From Paracoccaceae bacterium (GTDB lineage: Bacteria; Pseudomonadota; Alphaproteobacteria; Rhodobacterales; Rhodobacteraceae), in assembly GCA_003567315.1 (NCBI GenBank), contig PWZT01000094.1, forward strand, positions 1-43,162: a DNA stretch of 43,162 nucleotides. The letters are read 5' to 3'. The notes below the pieces were generated by a model. That model searched no databases and was not told where the DNA came from. It worked only from the letters and a program-made list of their open reading frames with translations. Below are positions 28,082 through 35,707 of the stretch, piece after piece. Position numbers and translations under genes: made by a program. Position 1 is the first letter of the stretch; each line of letters starts with the position of its first letter.

Positions 28082-28307
28082 CCCAAGCCCTTTCCAACTC
28101 GTCCCGCCGTGCGGCGACCACATCCGCCAGCCGCCGCAAGCGCTGCGCGTCCAGACCGGCGCTGCGGGCAAGGCTCACTTCGGGCCGTAGCCAGAACTTG
28201 GCCTCGCCGCCGTGACCCATCACATGAACATGCGCAGGCTCGCGCGGGTCGCCCTCATTCGAATAGAAGAAGAAGCGAAAACCCTCATGACGGAACAGCG
28301 TCGGCAT
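28065..28307 (-). CDS. DUF4160 family protein
   Basis: An 80-residue protein of the DUF4160 family: GFRFFFYSNEGDPREPAHVH, then AKFWLRPEVSLARSAGLDA, then an R-rich helix ending ERAWDEYF. The conserved histidines of the PAHVHV motif could act in catalysis or metal binding, but this is unproven. It is translated ahead of DUF2442 and shares 17 bp with it, suggesting a fixed ratio. It may be the toxin-like partner of the pair; that role is inference. Confidence 0.88.
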   Translation of the reverse strand: MPTLFRHEGFRFFFYSNEGDPREPAHVHVMGHGGEAKFWLRPEVSLARSAGLDAQRLRRLADVVAARRDELERAWDEYFT

Positions 28308-28360
28308 GGTTTAGTCTAGCCAGCCTGTGAGCGCCTGTCACTGGATATTCTACGAGGCTA

Positions 28361-30016
28361 CTACCTCGCAAATTTCTTGTACTTCACCCGCTTCGGCTCC
28401 AGCGCATCTGGCCCCAGACGACGTTTCTTGTCCTCTTCATAGGCCTCGAAATTGCCCTCGAACCATTCGACATGCGCCTCGCCCTCAAACGCGAGTATAT
28501 GCGTACACAGCCGGTCAAGGAAGAAGCGATCGTGCGAGATGATGACAGCGCAGCCCGCGAAATCCTCGAGCGCGGCTTCGAGCGCCTGCAGGGTTTCGAC
28601 GTCGAGATCGTTGGTCGGCTCGTCCAAGAGCAGCACATTGCCGCCCGCGCGCAGGAGTTTGGCCATATGCACCCGGTTGCGCTCGCCACCCGAAAGCAGC
28701 CCCACTTTCTTCTGCTGATCGCCGCCCTTGAAGTTGAAGGCGCCGACATAGGCGCGGGAGTTCACCTCTGCATCACCCAACTGGATCACGTCCAGCCCGT
28801 CCGAGATTTCCTCCCACACAGTCTTGTTCGCATCCAAAGCGTCGCGCGACTGATCGACATAAGCGAGTTTGACCGTGTCCCCGAATTCGATCGTGCCCGC
28901 ATCGGGTTCTTCCTGCCCGGTGAGCATACGGAACAGGGGGGATTTGCCCGCGCCATTGGGGCCGATCACCCCGACGATGCCACCGGGGGGCAGCGCGAAG
29001 CTCAGATCCTCGATCAGCAGGCGGTCGCCATAGCCCTTTTTCAGCCCCTCGATGTCGATCACCTTGCCGCCGAGGCGCGGGCCGTTAGGGATGATGATCT
29101 GCGCGCGGGTGATCTTCTCGCGCTCGGACTGGCTGGCCTTTTCCTCATAGGCCTGAATGCGGGCCTTCGATTTGGCCTGCCGCGCTTTCGCACCGGCGCG
29201 GATCCATTCCAGCTCGCGCTCCAGAGATTTCTGGCGCGCCTTGTCCTCGCGCGCCTCCTGCGCCAGCCGCTTGGCCTTCTGTTCCAGCCATGCGGAATAG
29301 TTGCCCTCATAGGGGATCCCCCGGCCGCGGTCCAACTCCAGAATCCAGCCTGTTATATCATCGAGGAAATAGCGGTCATGGGTGACGATCAGGATCGTGC
29401 CCTTGTACTCGATCAGGTGCTTTTGCAGCCAGGCGATGGTTTCGGCATCGAGATGGTTGGTCGGCTCGTCCAGAAGCAGCATGTCGGGCGCCTCCAGGAG
29501 CAGCTTGCACAGCGCCACGCGCCGCTTCTCACCGCCCGAAAGGGTTTCGACATTCGCATCATCCGGAGGGCAGCGCAGCGCCTCCATCGCGACATCGATC
29601 TGGCTGTCGAGATCCCAGAGGTTCTCGGCGTCGATCTGGTCCTGAAGCTCGGCCATCTCATCGGCGGTCTCGTCCGAGTAATTCATCGCCAGCTCGTTGA
29701 AGCGCTCGAGCTTCGCCTTCTTCTCGGCCACGCCCAGCATCACATTGCCGCGCACATCGAGGCCCGCGTCAAGCTCGGGCTCCTGCGGCAGGTAGCCCAC
29801 ACGCGCGCCCTTGGCGGCCCATGCTTCCCCCGTGAAGTCCTTGTCCTGCCCCGCCATGATCCGCAAGAGCGTGGACTTGCCCGCGCCATTGACCCCCACA
29901 ACCCCGATCTTGACACCAGGCAGAAACGACAAGCGGATATTTTCAAAGCATTTCTTGCCACCGGGATAGGTCTTGGAGACACCATCCATGTGATAGACAT
30001 ATTGATAGGACGCCAT
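28361..30016 (-). CDS. ettA: ABC-F protein EttA (energy-dependent translational throttle)
   Basis: A 551-residue ABC-F ATPase without membrane domain that binds the ribosomal E site and gates translation by ATP level. Two ATPase domains are joined by the P-site interaction linker (LERELEWIRAGAKARQAKSK). Domain 1: Walker A GVNGAGKST (41-49), signature LSGGEKRR, Walker B LLLDEPTNHLD. Domain 2: Walker A GPNGAGKSP (352-360), signature LSGGERNR, Walker B LLLDEPTNDLD. The second Walker A ends in proline (codon CCC at 28937-28939) instead of threonine, which is unusual. The ATG at 30016 has GGAG 8 bases upstream. Confidence 0.96.
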   Translation of the reverse strand: MASYQYVYHMDGVSKTYPGGKKCFENIRLSFLPGVKIGVVGVNGAGKSTLLRIMAGQDKDFTGEAWAAKGARVGYLPQEPELDAGLDVRGNVMLGVAEKKAKLERFNELAMNYSDETADEMAELQDQIDAENLWDLDSQIDVAMEALRCPPDDANVETLSGGEKRRVALCKLLLEAPDMLLLDEPTNHLDAETIAWLQKHLIEYKGTILIVTHDRYFLDDITGWILELDRGRGIPYEGNYSAWLEQKAKRLAQEAREDKARQKSLERELEWIRAGAKARQAKSKARIQAYEEKASQSEREKITRAQIIIPNGPRLGGKVIDIEGLKKGYGDRLLIEDLSFALPPGGIVGVIGPNGAGKSPLFRMLTGQEEPDAGTIEFGDTVKLAYVDQSRDALDANKTVWEEISDGLDVIQLGDAEVNSRAYVGAFNFKGGDQQKKVGLLSGGERNRVHMAKLLRAGGNVLLLDEPTNDLDVETLQALEAALEDFAGCAVIISHDRFFLDRLCTHILAFEGEAHVEWFEGNFEAYEEDKKRRLGPDALEPKRVKYKKFAR

Positions 30017-30189
30017 GATCTTGCTCCGCATGAAATTGGGGTTGTCTTCCCCTACAAGGGCCGTGGCAGGCGCGCAAGGCTTGTGCGTTTGTGTTGTCAG
30101 CCGGGAGAAAGTGGTGCCACATAACGCTGGGGGCTTGCCAACAGGGCGCTGTTTGGTCCTAATGATGCAAAGATCAGCACAGGGGCACA

Positions 30190-30963
30190 ATGTCGCAGAC
30201 ACCGGTCATCGAGATTCGCGCGCTGCACAAGGCCTATGGCCAGCTAGAAGTGCTCAAGGGGGTCAGCATCAATGCATCGCGGGGCGATGTGATCTCGCTG
30301 ATCGGGTCGTCGGGTTCGGGGAAATCCACGCTCTTGCGCTGTTGCAATCTGCTCGAGGACAGCCAGCAGGGCGAAATCCTCTTCAAGGGCGAGCCCGTGC
30401 GCTGGCGCGGGTCCGGGCTGGGGCGGCATCCGGCCGACAAGCATCAGGTCACGCGCATTCGCACCAACCTGTCGATGGTGTTCCAGAGCTTCAATCTCTG
30501 GGCGCATCTGACTGTTCTGCAGAATGTGATGGAAGCGCCAGTGCATGTGCTCAAACAGGACCGCGCCGAGGTGGAAGCGCTTGCGCGCGAGCTTCTCGAC
30601 AAGGTCGGTATAGGCGACAAGGCCGATGTCTATCCGGCGCAGATGTCGGGCGGGCAGCAGCAGCGCGCGGCGATCGCGCGCGCGCTTTGCATGCGGCCCG
30701 AGGCGCTTCTTTTCGATGAGCCGACTTCCGCGCTCGACCCTGAACTGGAGCAGGAGGTCGTGCGCGTGATCAAGGCGCTGGCCGAAGAGGGGCGCACGAT
30801 GCTGATCGTGACCCATGACATGCGCATGGCCGCGGATGTTTCCGATCATGTAGTGTTCCTGCATAACGGGTTGATCGAGGAGCAAGGGCCGCCGGACTCG
30901 CTCTTCAAATCGCCGCAGACTGCGCGGCTCAGGCAATTCCTCCGTCACTCGATGGAAGAATGA
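30190..30963 (+). CDS. Polar amino-acid ABC transporter ATP-binding protein
   Basis: A 257-residue ATPase of the HisP/GlnQ/OccP group. Walker A is GSSGSGKST (39-47), the signature is MSGGQQQR, Walker B is LLFDEPTSALD, and the switch histidine is in VTHDM. The protein contains the group-specific insertion around RGSGLGRHPADKHQ. It is the first gene of a long plus-strand run that continues with the binding protein, two permeases and amine metabolic genes. It diverges from ettA over 173 bp, and AGGGGC lies 4 bases before the ATG. Confidence 0.93.
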   Translation: MSQTPVIEIRALHKAYGQLEVLKGVSINASRGDVISLIGSSGSGKSTLLRCCNLLEDSQQGEILFKGEPVRWRGSGLGRHPADKHQVTRIRTNLSMVFQSFNLWAHLTVLQNVMEAPVHVLKQDRAEVEALARELLDKVGIGDKADVYPAQMSGGQQQRAAIARALCMRPEALLFDEPTSALDPELEQEVVRVIKALAEEGRTMLIVTHDMRMAADVSDHVVFLHNGLIEEQGPPDSLFKSPQTARLRQFLRHSMEE

Positions 30964-31001
30964 AGCAACCATAACACGCCTCAACAACATGGGAGAGACT
31001 G

Positions 31002-31733
31002 ATGAAAAAAACAGCACTGACACTCGCAGCCTTCGCGGTCATGGCGTCGGGCGCCATGGCGCAGGATGTGGTGCGGATCGGCACCGAAGGCGCGTATCCT
31101 CCGTGGAATTTCATCAATGACAACAATGAGATCGTTGGCTTCGAGATCGATCTGGGCAATGAGATTTGCCGTCGGGCTGAGTTGAATTGCGAATGGGTGC
31201 TCAACGACTGGGACACGATCATCCCCAATCTCGTGTCGGGCAACTACGATGTGATCATGGCGGGCATGAGCATCACCGAGGCGCGCGCCGAGGTGATTTC
31301 ATTCTCCGAGAACTACCTGCCCTCGGACCCGTCGGCCTATATGGCGCTCGCGGGTACGGATGAATCTGTCATCGAGGGTGGCGTGATCGCTGTGCAGTCG
31401 AACACTGTCCAGGCCGGGCTCGTCGCTGACAGTGACGCCGACGGGATGGAATTCCCGACCCCGGATGAAACGATCTCAGCCGTGCGCAACCAGGAAGCCG
31501 ATGCGGTTCTCGCTGACAAGAATTTCCTGGCCCCCTATGTTGCGGACTCGGGTGGCGAACTGGTCTTCATCGGGGAGGATCTGTATCCGGGCGAGGGCAC
31601 AGGGGCCGGGTTCCGCCAGTCCGACAACGAGCTTCGCGAGACCTTCACCGCCATTATCATGGAGATGCGCGAGGACGGGTCGATCAATGCACTGATCGAA
31701 GAATGGTTCGGCGACGGCATCGCGCAATTCTGA
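31002..31733 (+). CDS. Periplasmic amino-acid/amine binding protein of the ABC transporter
   Basis: A 243-residue secreted protein. The signal peptide MKKTALTLAAFAVMASGAMA is cleaved before QD. The mature part is a family 3 solute-binding protein: IGTEGAYPPWNFINDNNEIV, GFEIDLGNEICRR, the NLVSGNYDVIMAGMSITEAR motif with the ligand-carboxylate arginine, and ADAVLADK. The arginine suggests a ligand with an alpha-carboxylate, such as an amino acid or opine-like compound, rather than a pure polyamine. GGGAGAG precedes the ATG. It is followed by an 11-bp hairpin before the first permease. Confidence 0.93.
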   Translation: MKKTALTLAAFAVMASGAMAQDVVRIGTEGAYPPWNFINDNNEIVGFEIDLGNEICRRAELNCEWVLNDWDTIIPNLVSGNYDVIMAGMSITEARAEVISFSENYLPSDPSAYMALAGTDESVIEGGVIAVQSNTVQAGLVADSDADGMEFPTPDETISAVRNQEADAVLADKNFLAPYVADSGGELVFIGEDLYPGEGTGAGFRQSDNELRETFTAIIMEMREDGSINALIEEWFGDGIAQF

Positions 31734-31748
31734 CAGTCACCGATTTCA

Positions 31749-31775
31749 GGCAGGCCCCGCGCGCCGGGGCCTGCC
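31749..31775 (+). terminator. Intercistronic stem-loop after the binding-protein gene
   Basis: GGCAGGCCCCG and CGGGGCCTGCC form a perfect 11-bp stem around CGCGC, 15 bp after the stop of the binding-protein gene. There is no long T-run (only CCTCCTT follows). It is the usual place and shape for a partial terminator or mRNA-stabilising hairpin that raises binding protein over permease. The consequence for expression is inferred. Confidence 0.75.
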
Positions 31776-31798
31776 TCCTTCAACCGGCGGTATGATCC

Positions 31799-32680
31799 TT
31801 GTTCAGCTTCTGCACTGATCCTTCCACTCTGCCGCAATGGCAATGGTTCGCCTGTTATCTGACGACAGCGACCCATTTCGCCTTCTATCGTTCATTCTTG
31901 ATGGTGATCCTGCTGCTTGCGATCACCGCCCCGCTCGCGCTTGGCATGGGGCTTCTTGGTGCCATGGCGACGCGCTCGCGCATCTGGCCGGTAAGCTGGC
32001 TGGGCAAGGGCTATGTCAGCATCGTGCGCGGCGTGCCGGATATCGTGTTCTTCATGTTCGTGCCCATCGCGTTGGGGCAGGGGATCGAATGGGTGTTTCA
32101 TCACATCCAATGCCCCGACTGGGACCAGCCGATCCGGCAGGGCAATGATTTCATCGTCTGCCGCGAGGCCAAGGTGCCCCCGGTGGGCGCGCCCGCCTGG
32201 GTACGAAATGTCTATGCATTCGGCATGGCCGTGGTGGCCTTCGCTCTTGTCTTCGGAGCGTTTGCAGCGAACACGCTCTATGGCGCGATGCAGGCCATCC
32301 CGCGCGCTCAGGTCGAGACCGCCGAAGCCTATGGGATGACCCGCACCCAGGCGTTCCGGCGCATCATCATGCCGCAGATGTGGGTCTATGCGCTGCCGGG
32401 CCTCTCGAATATCTGGCAGATCCTGATCAAGGCGACACCGCTTCTGTTCCTGCTCGGCCTGCAGGATGCCGTCTATTGGGCGCGCGAGCTTGGCGGGCAG
32501 AAAACGTCGCTTTATACCTACCCGCCCCCTGACTGGCGCGTGTGGTATTTCCTCGTCCTGCTCTGTTTCTACCTGTTCCTGACCTGGGGCTCGGAGCGCA
32601 TCTTCGCCCGGCTCAACACGCGGCTTTCGCGCGGACAGGCCACAGCGGCGGGCGAGCGCATGCGAAAGGCGGCTGCATGA
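31799..32680 (+). CDS. ABC transporter permease, HisQ/ArtQ/OccQ type
   Basis: A 293-residue inner-membrane permease of the polar amino-acid transporter family. Several hydrophobic segments are visible, and the EAA-like coupling loop for the ATPase is present: QVETAEAYGMTRTQAFRRIIMPQMW. Conserved RGVPDIVFFMFVP precedes it. The start is read as TTG at 31799 (MFSFCTDPSTLPQWQWF), which gives the usual first segment; a nearby ATG is in another frame. It is separated from the second permease by a hairpin repeat copy. Confidence 0.9.
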   Translation: MFSFCTDPSTLPQWQWFACYLTTATHFAFYRSFLMVILLLAITAPLALGMGLLGAMATRSRIWPVSWLGKGYVSIVRGVPDIVFFMFVPIALGQGIEWVFHHIQCPDWDQPIRQGNDFIVCREAKVPPVGAPAWVRNVYAFGMAVVAFALVFGAFAANTLYGAMQAIPRAQVETAEAYGMTRTQAFRRIIMPQMWVYALPGLSNIWQILIKATPLLFLLGLQDAVYWARELGGQKTSLYTYPPPDWRVWYFLVLLCFYLFLTWGSERIFARLNTRLSRGQATAAGERMRKAAA

Positions 32681-32692
32681 ACCGCCACCCTG

Positions 32693-32738
32693 CTTTCATC
32701 TTGCCCCAAATACTCCGGGGTGCGGGGCAGAGCCCCGC
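32693..32738 (+). repeat. Interspersed hairpin element, copy D (variant stem)
   Basis: CTTTCATCTTGCCCCAAATA followed by CTCCGGGG and the hairpin GCGGGGC-AGA-GCCCCGC at 32722-32738. The left half is clearly the same element as copies A-C, but the stem sequence differs while remaining perfectly paired. This one lies inside an operon, between the two permease genes, about 25 bp before the next start. Confidence 0.75.
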
Positions 32739-32762
32739 TCGAGCGCTTGCAGGATGCGCGCC

Positions 32763-33614
32763 ATGAGAAGCTGTGCCGAATCCTTCGAGGCCTATTTCCT
32801 GCGTCCCCTCGGCCGTGATTACGGCGCGAACCTCCTGCCACGCGGCCTCGATATCACCTTCTGTGATCAGGTCTTTCTCATCGCTGGCGGGCTGATCTGG
32901 AATATCTATTTCGCAGCACTCGCGATCTTTTTCGGCTTCGGGTTGGCGATCGCCGTGGCGGTTGCAAAGTTCAGTGAGACCCCGTGGATCTGGCGCCCTG
33001 CTGCGGCCTTTGTCTTCGTGTTTCGCGGCTCGCCGCTCTTCATCCAGTTCTTCTTCTTCTATTCGGCCTTCGTGCTGCTGCCGCGTGCCGGGGTCGACAT
33101 TCCGCTGGGCTTCGTCACGCTCACAGTGCAGACCTCGGCGCTCACGACTGCACAGGTGGGCGGGCTGATCGTACTGGTGCTCAACACCACCGCCTATTCG
33201 GCAGAGCTTTTCTACGGCGCCCTGCGCTCGATCCCGAAAGGCGATCTGGAGGCCGCCGACGCTTACGGGATGTCGGGCTTCGTGAAATTCCGCCGCGTGG
33301 TCTTTCCGTCCATGCTGCGGCTGGCATGGCCGAGCTATACCAACGAGGCGATCTTTCTCACGCATTCGACCACGCTCGTATTCCTCTCGGCTTTTCCGGC
33401 GCGGCAGCAATCGGGCGAGGCCTTCTACTATGCGCGCTATTTCGTCGATCAGACCTTCAACCCTTTCGTGGCCTATCCGCTGGTGGCGCTTTATTTCGTC
33501 GCGCTGACCCTGGCTGTCATCGGGCTTTTCGGTTTCGTGAACCGCTACCTCAACCGCCATCTGCCGCGCGAGCGCCGTCGTCCCATCCGCTTCCGCCCGC
33601 AATATATTCGGTAG
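32763..33614 (+). CDS. ABC transporter permease, HisM/ArtM/OccM type
   Basis: A 283-residue permease partner of the upstream one. Membrane segments surround the conserved FRGSPLFIQFFFFYSAFVLL and the EAA loop KGDLEAADAYGMSGFVKFRR. The ATG at 32763 has AGGA 9 bases before it; an in-frame ATG at 32754 is less well placed. It ends three bases before the glutamine-synthetase-like gene, so the transporter and the metabolic genes form one unit. Confidence 0.9.
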   Translation: MRSCAESFEAYFLRPLGRDYGANLLPRGLDITFCDQVFLIAGGLIWNIYFAALAIFFGFGLAIAVAVAKFSETPWIWRPAAAFVFVFRGSPLFIQFFFFYSAFVLLPRAGVDIPLGFVTLTVQTSALTTAQVGGLIVLVLNTTAYSAELFYGALRSIPKGDLEAADAYGMSGFVKFRRVVFPSMLRLAWPSYTNEAIFLTHSTTLVFLSAFPARQQSGEAFYYARYFVDQTFNPFVAYPLVALYFVALTLAVIGLFGFVNRYLNRHLPRERRRPIRFRPQYIR

Positions 33615-33617
33615 GTC

Positions 33618-34943
33618 ATGTCCCTCGACCCCAGCAAGTTGCGCAATATCCGCGTCGCGGTGGCCGACCTCAACGGCCAGGCGCGGGCCAAGCGCGTGCC
33701 CGCTGTGCAATATGAAAAACTCCTACGCGGGGAGGCCAAGATGCCGCTCTCCGCGCTCAATCTCGATATCTGGGGCAATGATATCGCAGACAGCCCGCTG
33801 CTGTTCGAGACAGGAGACGCCGATGGATTCCTGCGCCCGACCGAGCGCGGGCTTGTGCCGATGCCATGGATCGGGCCCGAGGCCGCGATGCTGCCGATGT
33901 GGATGTATCACGCCGATGGCCGCCCCTTCGAGGGCGACCCGCGTCACGCGCTGGCCACGATCAAGGCGCGGTTGGAGGCGCTGGGGCTCCATGCTGTTAC
34001 CGCGACCGAGTTGGAATTCTACCTGATCGACGATACCGGCGAGGCATTCCAGCCACCGCGCAGCCCTGTCTCGGGGCGTCGCGCGATGGGGTCGGCCACG
34101 CTCTCGATGCGGATGCTTGATGAGTTCAATGCCTTTTTCGACGCGCTCTTCGAGGGTTGCGCGGCGATGGGCATAGATGCCGACACTGCCACCTCCGAGG
34201 CCGGGCCTGGCCAGTTCGAGGTCAATCTGCATCATGGCGATGATGTCCTGAAACAGGCCGATGACACTTGGCTGTTCAAGATCCTCGTGCGCAGGCTTGC
34301 GCGGGCGCATGGGATGGCGGCGAGTTTCATGGCCAAGCCCTATGCCGGGGCCTCGGGCAACGGGCTGCATTTGCATGCCTCGCTGCTGGATGCGCAAGGG
34401 CGCAATGTCTTCGACAATGGCGGGCCAGAGGGCAGCGAGATGCTGCGCCATGCCATTGGCGGTGTGCTCGCGGCGATGCCGGATTCGGCGCTGATCTTCG
34501 CGCCGCATGCCAATAGCTATGCCCGCCTTGTGCCCCATGCCCATGCGCCGACAGGGGTGTCATGGGCCTATGAAAATCGCACGGCCTCGGTGCGCGTCCC
34601 GGTCGGGCCGCCCAAGGCGCGCAGGCTGGAGCACCGTACAGCGGGTGGCGATGTGAACCCCTATCTGTTGATGAGTGCCGTGTTGGGTGCAATGCTGATC
34701 GGCATCGGGGACAAGATCACACCGCCCGCGCCGATCACTGGTGACGCCTATGCGCAGGATCTGCCGCAGATCCCCGGCACATGGGACGAGGCCGTTGCCC
34801 GCTTCGAAAACTCTGATCTGATGCCGCGTATCTTCACGCCCGAACTGATCGACAACATGATCCGGACAAAGCGTCAGGAAATGGTCGGGATGGCAGAGCT
34901 CACGGATCAGCAGGTCTTGGAGCTATATCTTGAAGCGGTTTGA
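33618..34943 (+). CDS. Gamma-glutamyl-amine synthetase-like protein 1 (glutamine synthetase family)
   Basis: A 441-residue glutamine-synthetase-fold enzyme of the PuuA/gamma-glutamyl-polyamine-synthetase type. The catalytic set is present: ATELEFYL, SEAGPGQFEVNLHHGDD, GNGLHLHASLLD, and the arginine region YENRTASVRVPVG. Unlike true GlnA it lacks the adenylylation-loop pattern and has an N-terminal domain typical of PuuA-like proteins (VAVADLNGQARAKRVPAVQY). It should ligate glutamate to an amine using ATP. It starts three bases after the permease stop. A second such gene is two genes downstream. Confidence 0.88.
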   Translation: MSLDPSKLRNIRVAVADLNGQARAKRVPAVQYEKLLRGEAKMPLSALNLDIWGNDIADSPLLFETGDADGFLRPTERGLVPMPWIGPEAAMLPMWMYHADGRPFEGDPRHALATIKARLEALGLHAVTATELEFYLIDDTGEAFQPPRSPVSGRRAMGSATLSMRMLDEFNAFFDALFEGCAAMGIDADTATSEAGPGQFEVNLHHGDDVLKQADDTWLFKILVRRLARAHGMAASFMAKPYAGASGNGLHLHASLLDAQGRNVFDNGGPEGSEMLRHAIGGVLAAMPDSALIFAPHANSYARLVPHAHAPTGVSWAYENRTASVRVPVGPPKARRLEHRTAGGDVNPYLLMSAVLGAMLIGIGDKITPPAPITGDAYAQDLPQIPGTWDEAVARFENSDLMPRIFTPELIDNMIRTKRQEMVGMAELTDQQVLELYLEAV

Positions 34944-35002
34944 GCCCTTGCAAGACCGGGCCGGGGAGTGCTAAATTTGATCAAATTCTGGAAGAGAGCA
35001 TC

Positions 35003-35707
35003 ATGAAGATCGGTATCCTGCAAACCGGGCAGGCCCCAGAGGCATTGCGCCCGTCGCTGGGCGACTACCCCGCCATGTTCGAACGCCTTCTGGGCGGGCA
35101 TGGTCTTGCGTTTCACACATGGCATGTCGAGGCGATGGAATTTCCTGCATCGGTGCGCGATGCCGATGGCTGGCTGATCACCGGCTCGCGCCACGGGGTC
35201 TATGAGGATCACGATTTCATCGCGCCGCTGGAACAGTTCATCCGCGATGCGCTTGAAGCCGGGCTGCCGGTTGTCGGGATATGCTTCGGCCATCAGGTGA
35301 TGGCGCAGGCTTTGGGCGGCAAGGCGGAGAAATTCGCGGGCGGCTGGGCCGTCGGCGCACAGAGCTATGATTTCGAAGGGAAAGAGCTTGTGCTGAATGC
35401 CTGGCATCAGGATCAGGTTGTCGTGCCACCTGAAGGCGCGCGCACCTTCGCCTCGAATGCGTTCTGCGCGCATGCCGGGCTTGCCTATGGCAAACTTGGC
35501 ATTTCGGTCCAGCCGCATCCTGAATTCGATGATGCGTTCATTCAGGGCCTGATCGAGACGCGCGGGCGGGGCCTGGTGCCGGAGGATCAACTCGCGCAGG
35601 CCGCGGCGCAGCAGGGCGGGCAACGCGATAGCGACAGGATCGCCGCGATGATCGTCAACCATTTCAGGCAACATGCGCCCGCGCAAGCCGGAGTGATCGG
35701 CCAATGA
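35003..35707 (+). CDS. Class I glutamine amidotransferase family protein
   Basis: A 234-residue protein of the type 1 glutamine amidotransferase fold. The triad is C94 in GICFGHQ, H172 and E174 in QPHPEFDD. It is a single domain without a synthetase partner of the GuaA or CarB type, so it is likely a gamma-glutamyl hydrolase acting on the product of the GS-like genes, in the same role as PuuD although PuuD belongs to peptidase family C26. GGAAGAGAG precedes the ATG. Its end overlaps the second GS-like gene by 4 bp. Confidence 0.85.
   Translation: MKIGILQTGQAPEALRPSLGDYPAMFERLLGGHGLAFHTWHVEAMEFPASVRDADGWLITGSRHGVYEDHDFIAPLEQFIRDALEAGLPVVGICFGHQVMAQALGGKAEKFAGGWAVGAQSYDFEGKELVLNAWHQDQVVVPPEGARTFASNAFCAHAGLAYGKLGISVQPHPEFDDAFIQGLIETRGRGLVPEDQLAQAAAQQGGQRDSDRIAAMIVNHFRQHAPAQAGVIGQ

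Noticed and set aside
30190-31775. Transporter as a spermidine/putrescine (Pot) system
   Set aside because: ATPase and binding protein belong to the polar amino-acid group (HisP-like, family 3 binding protein), not to the PotA/PotD group.
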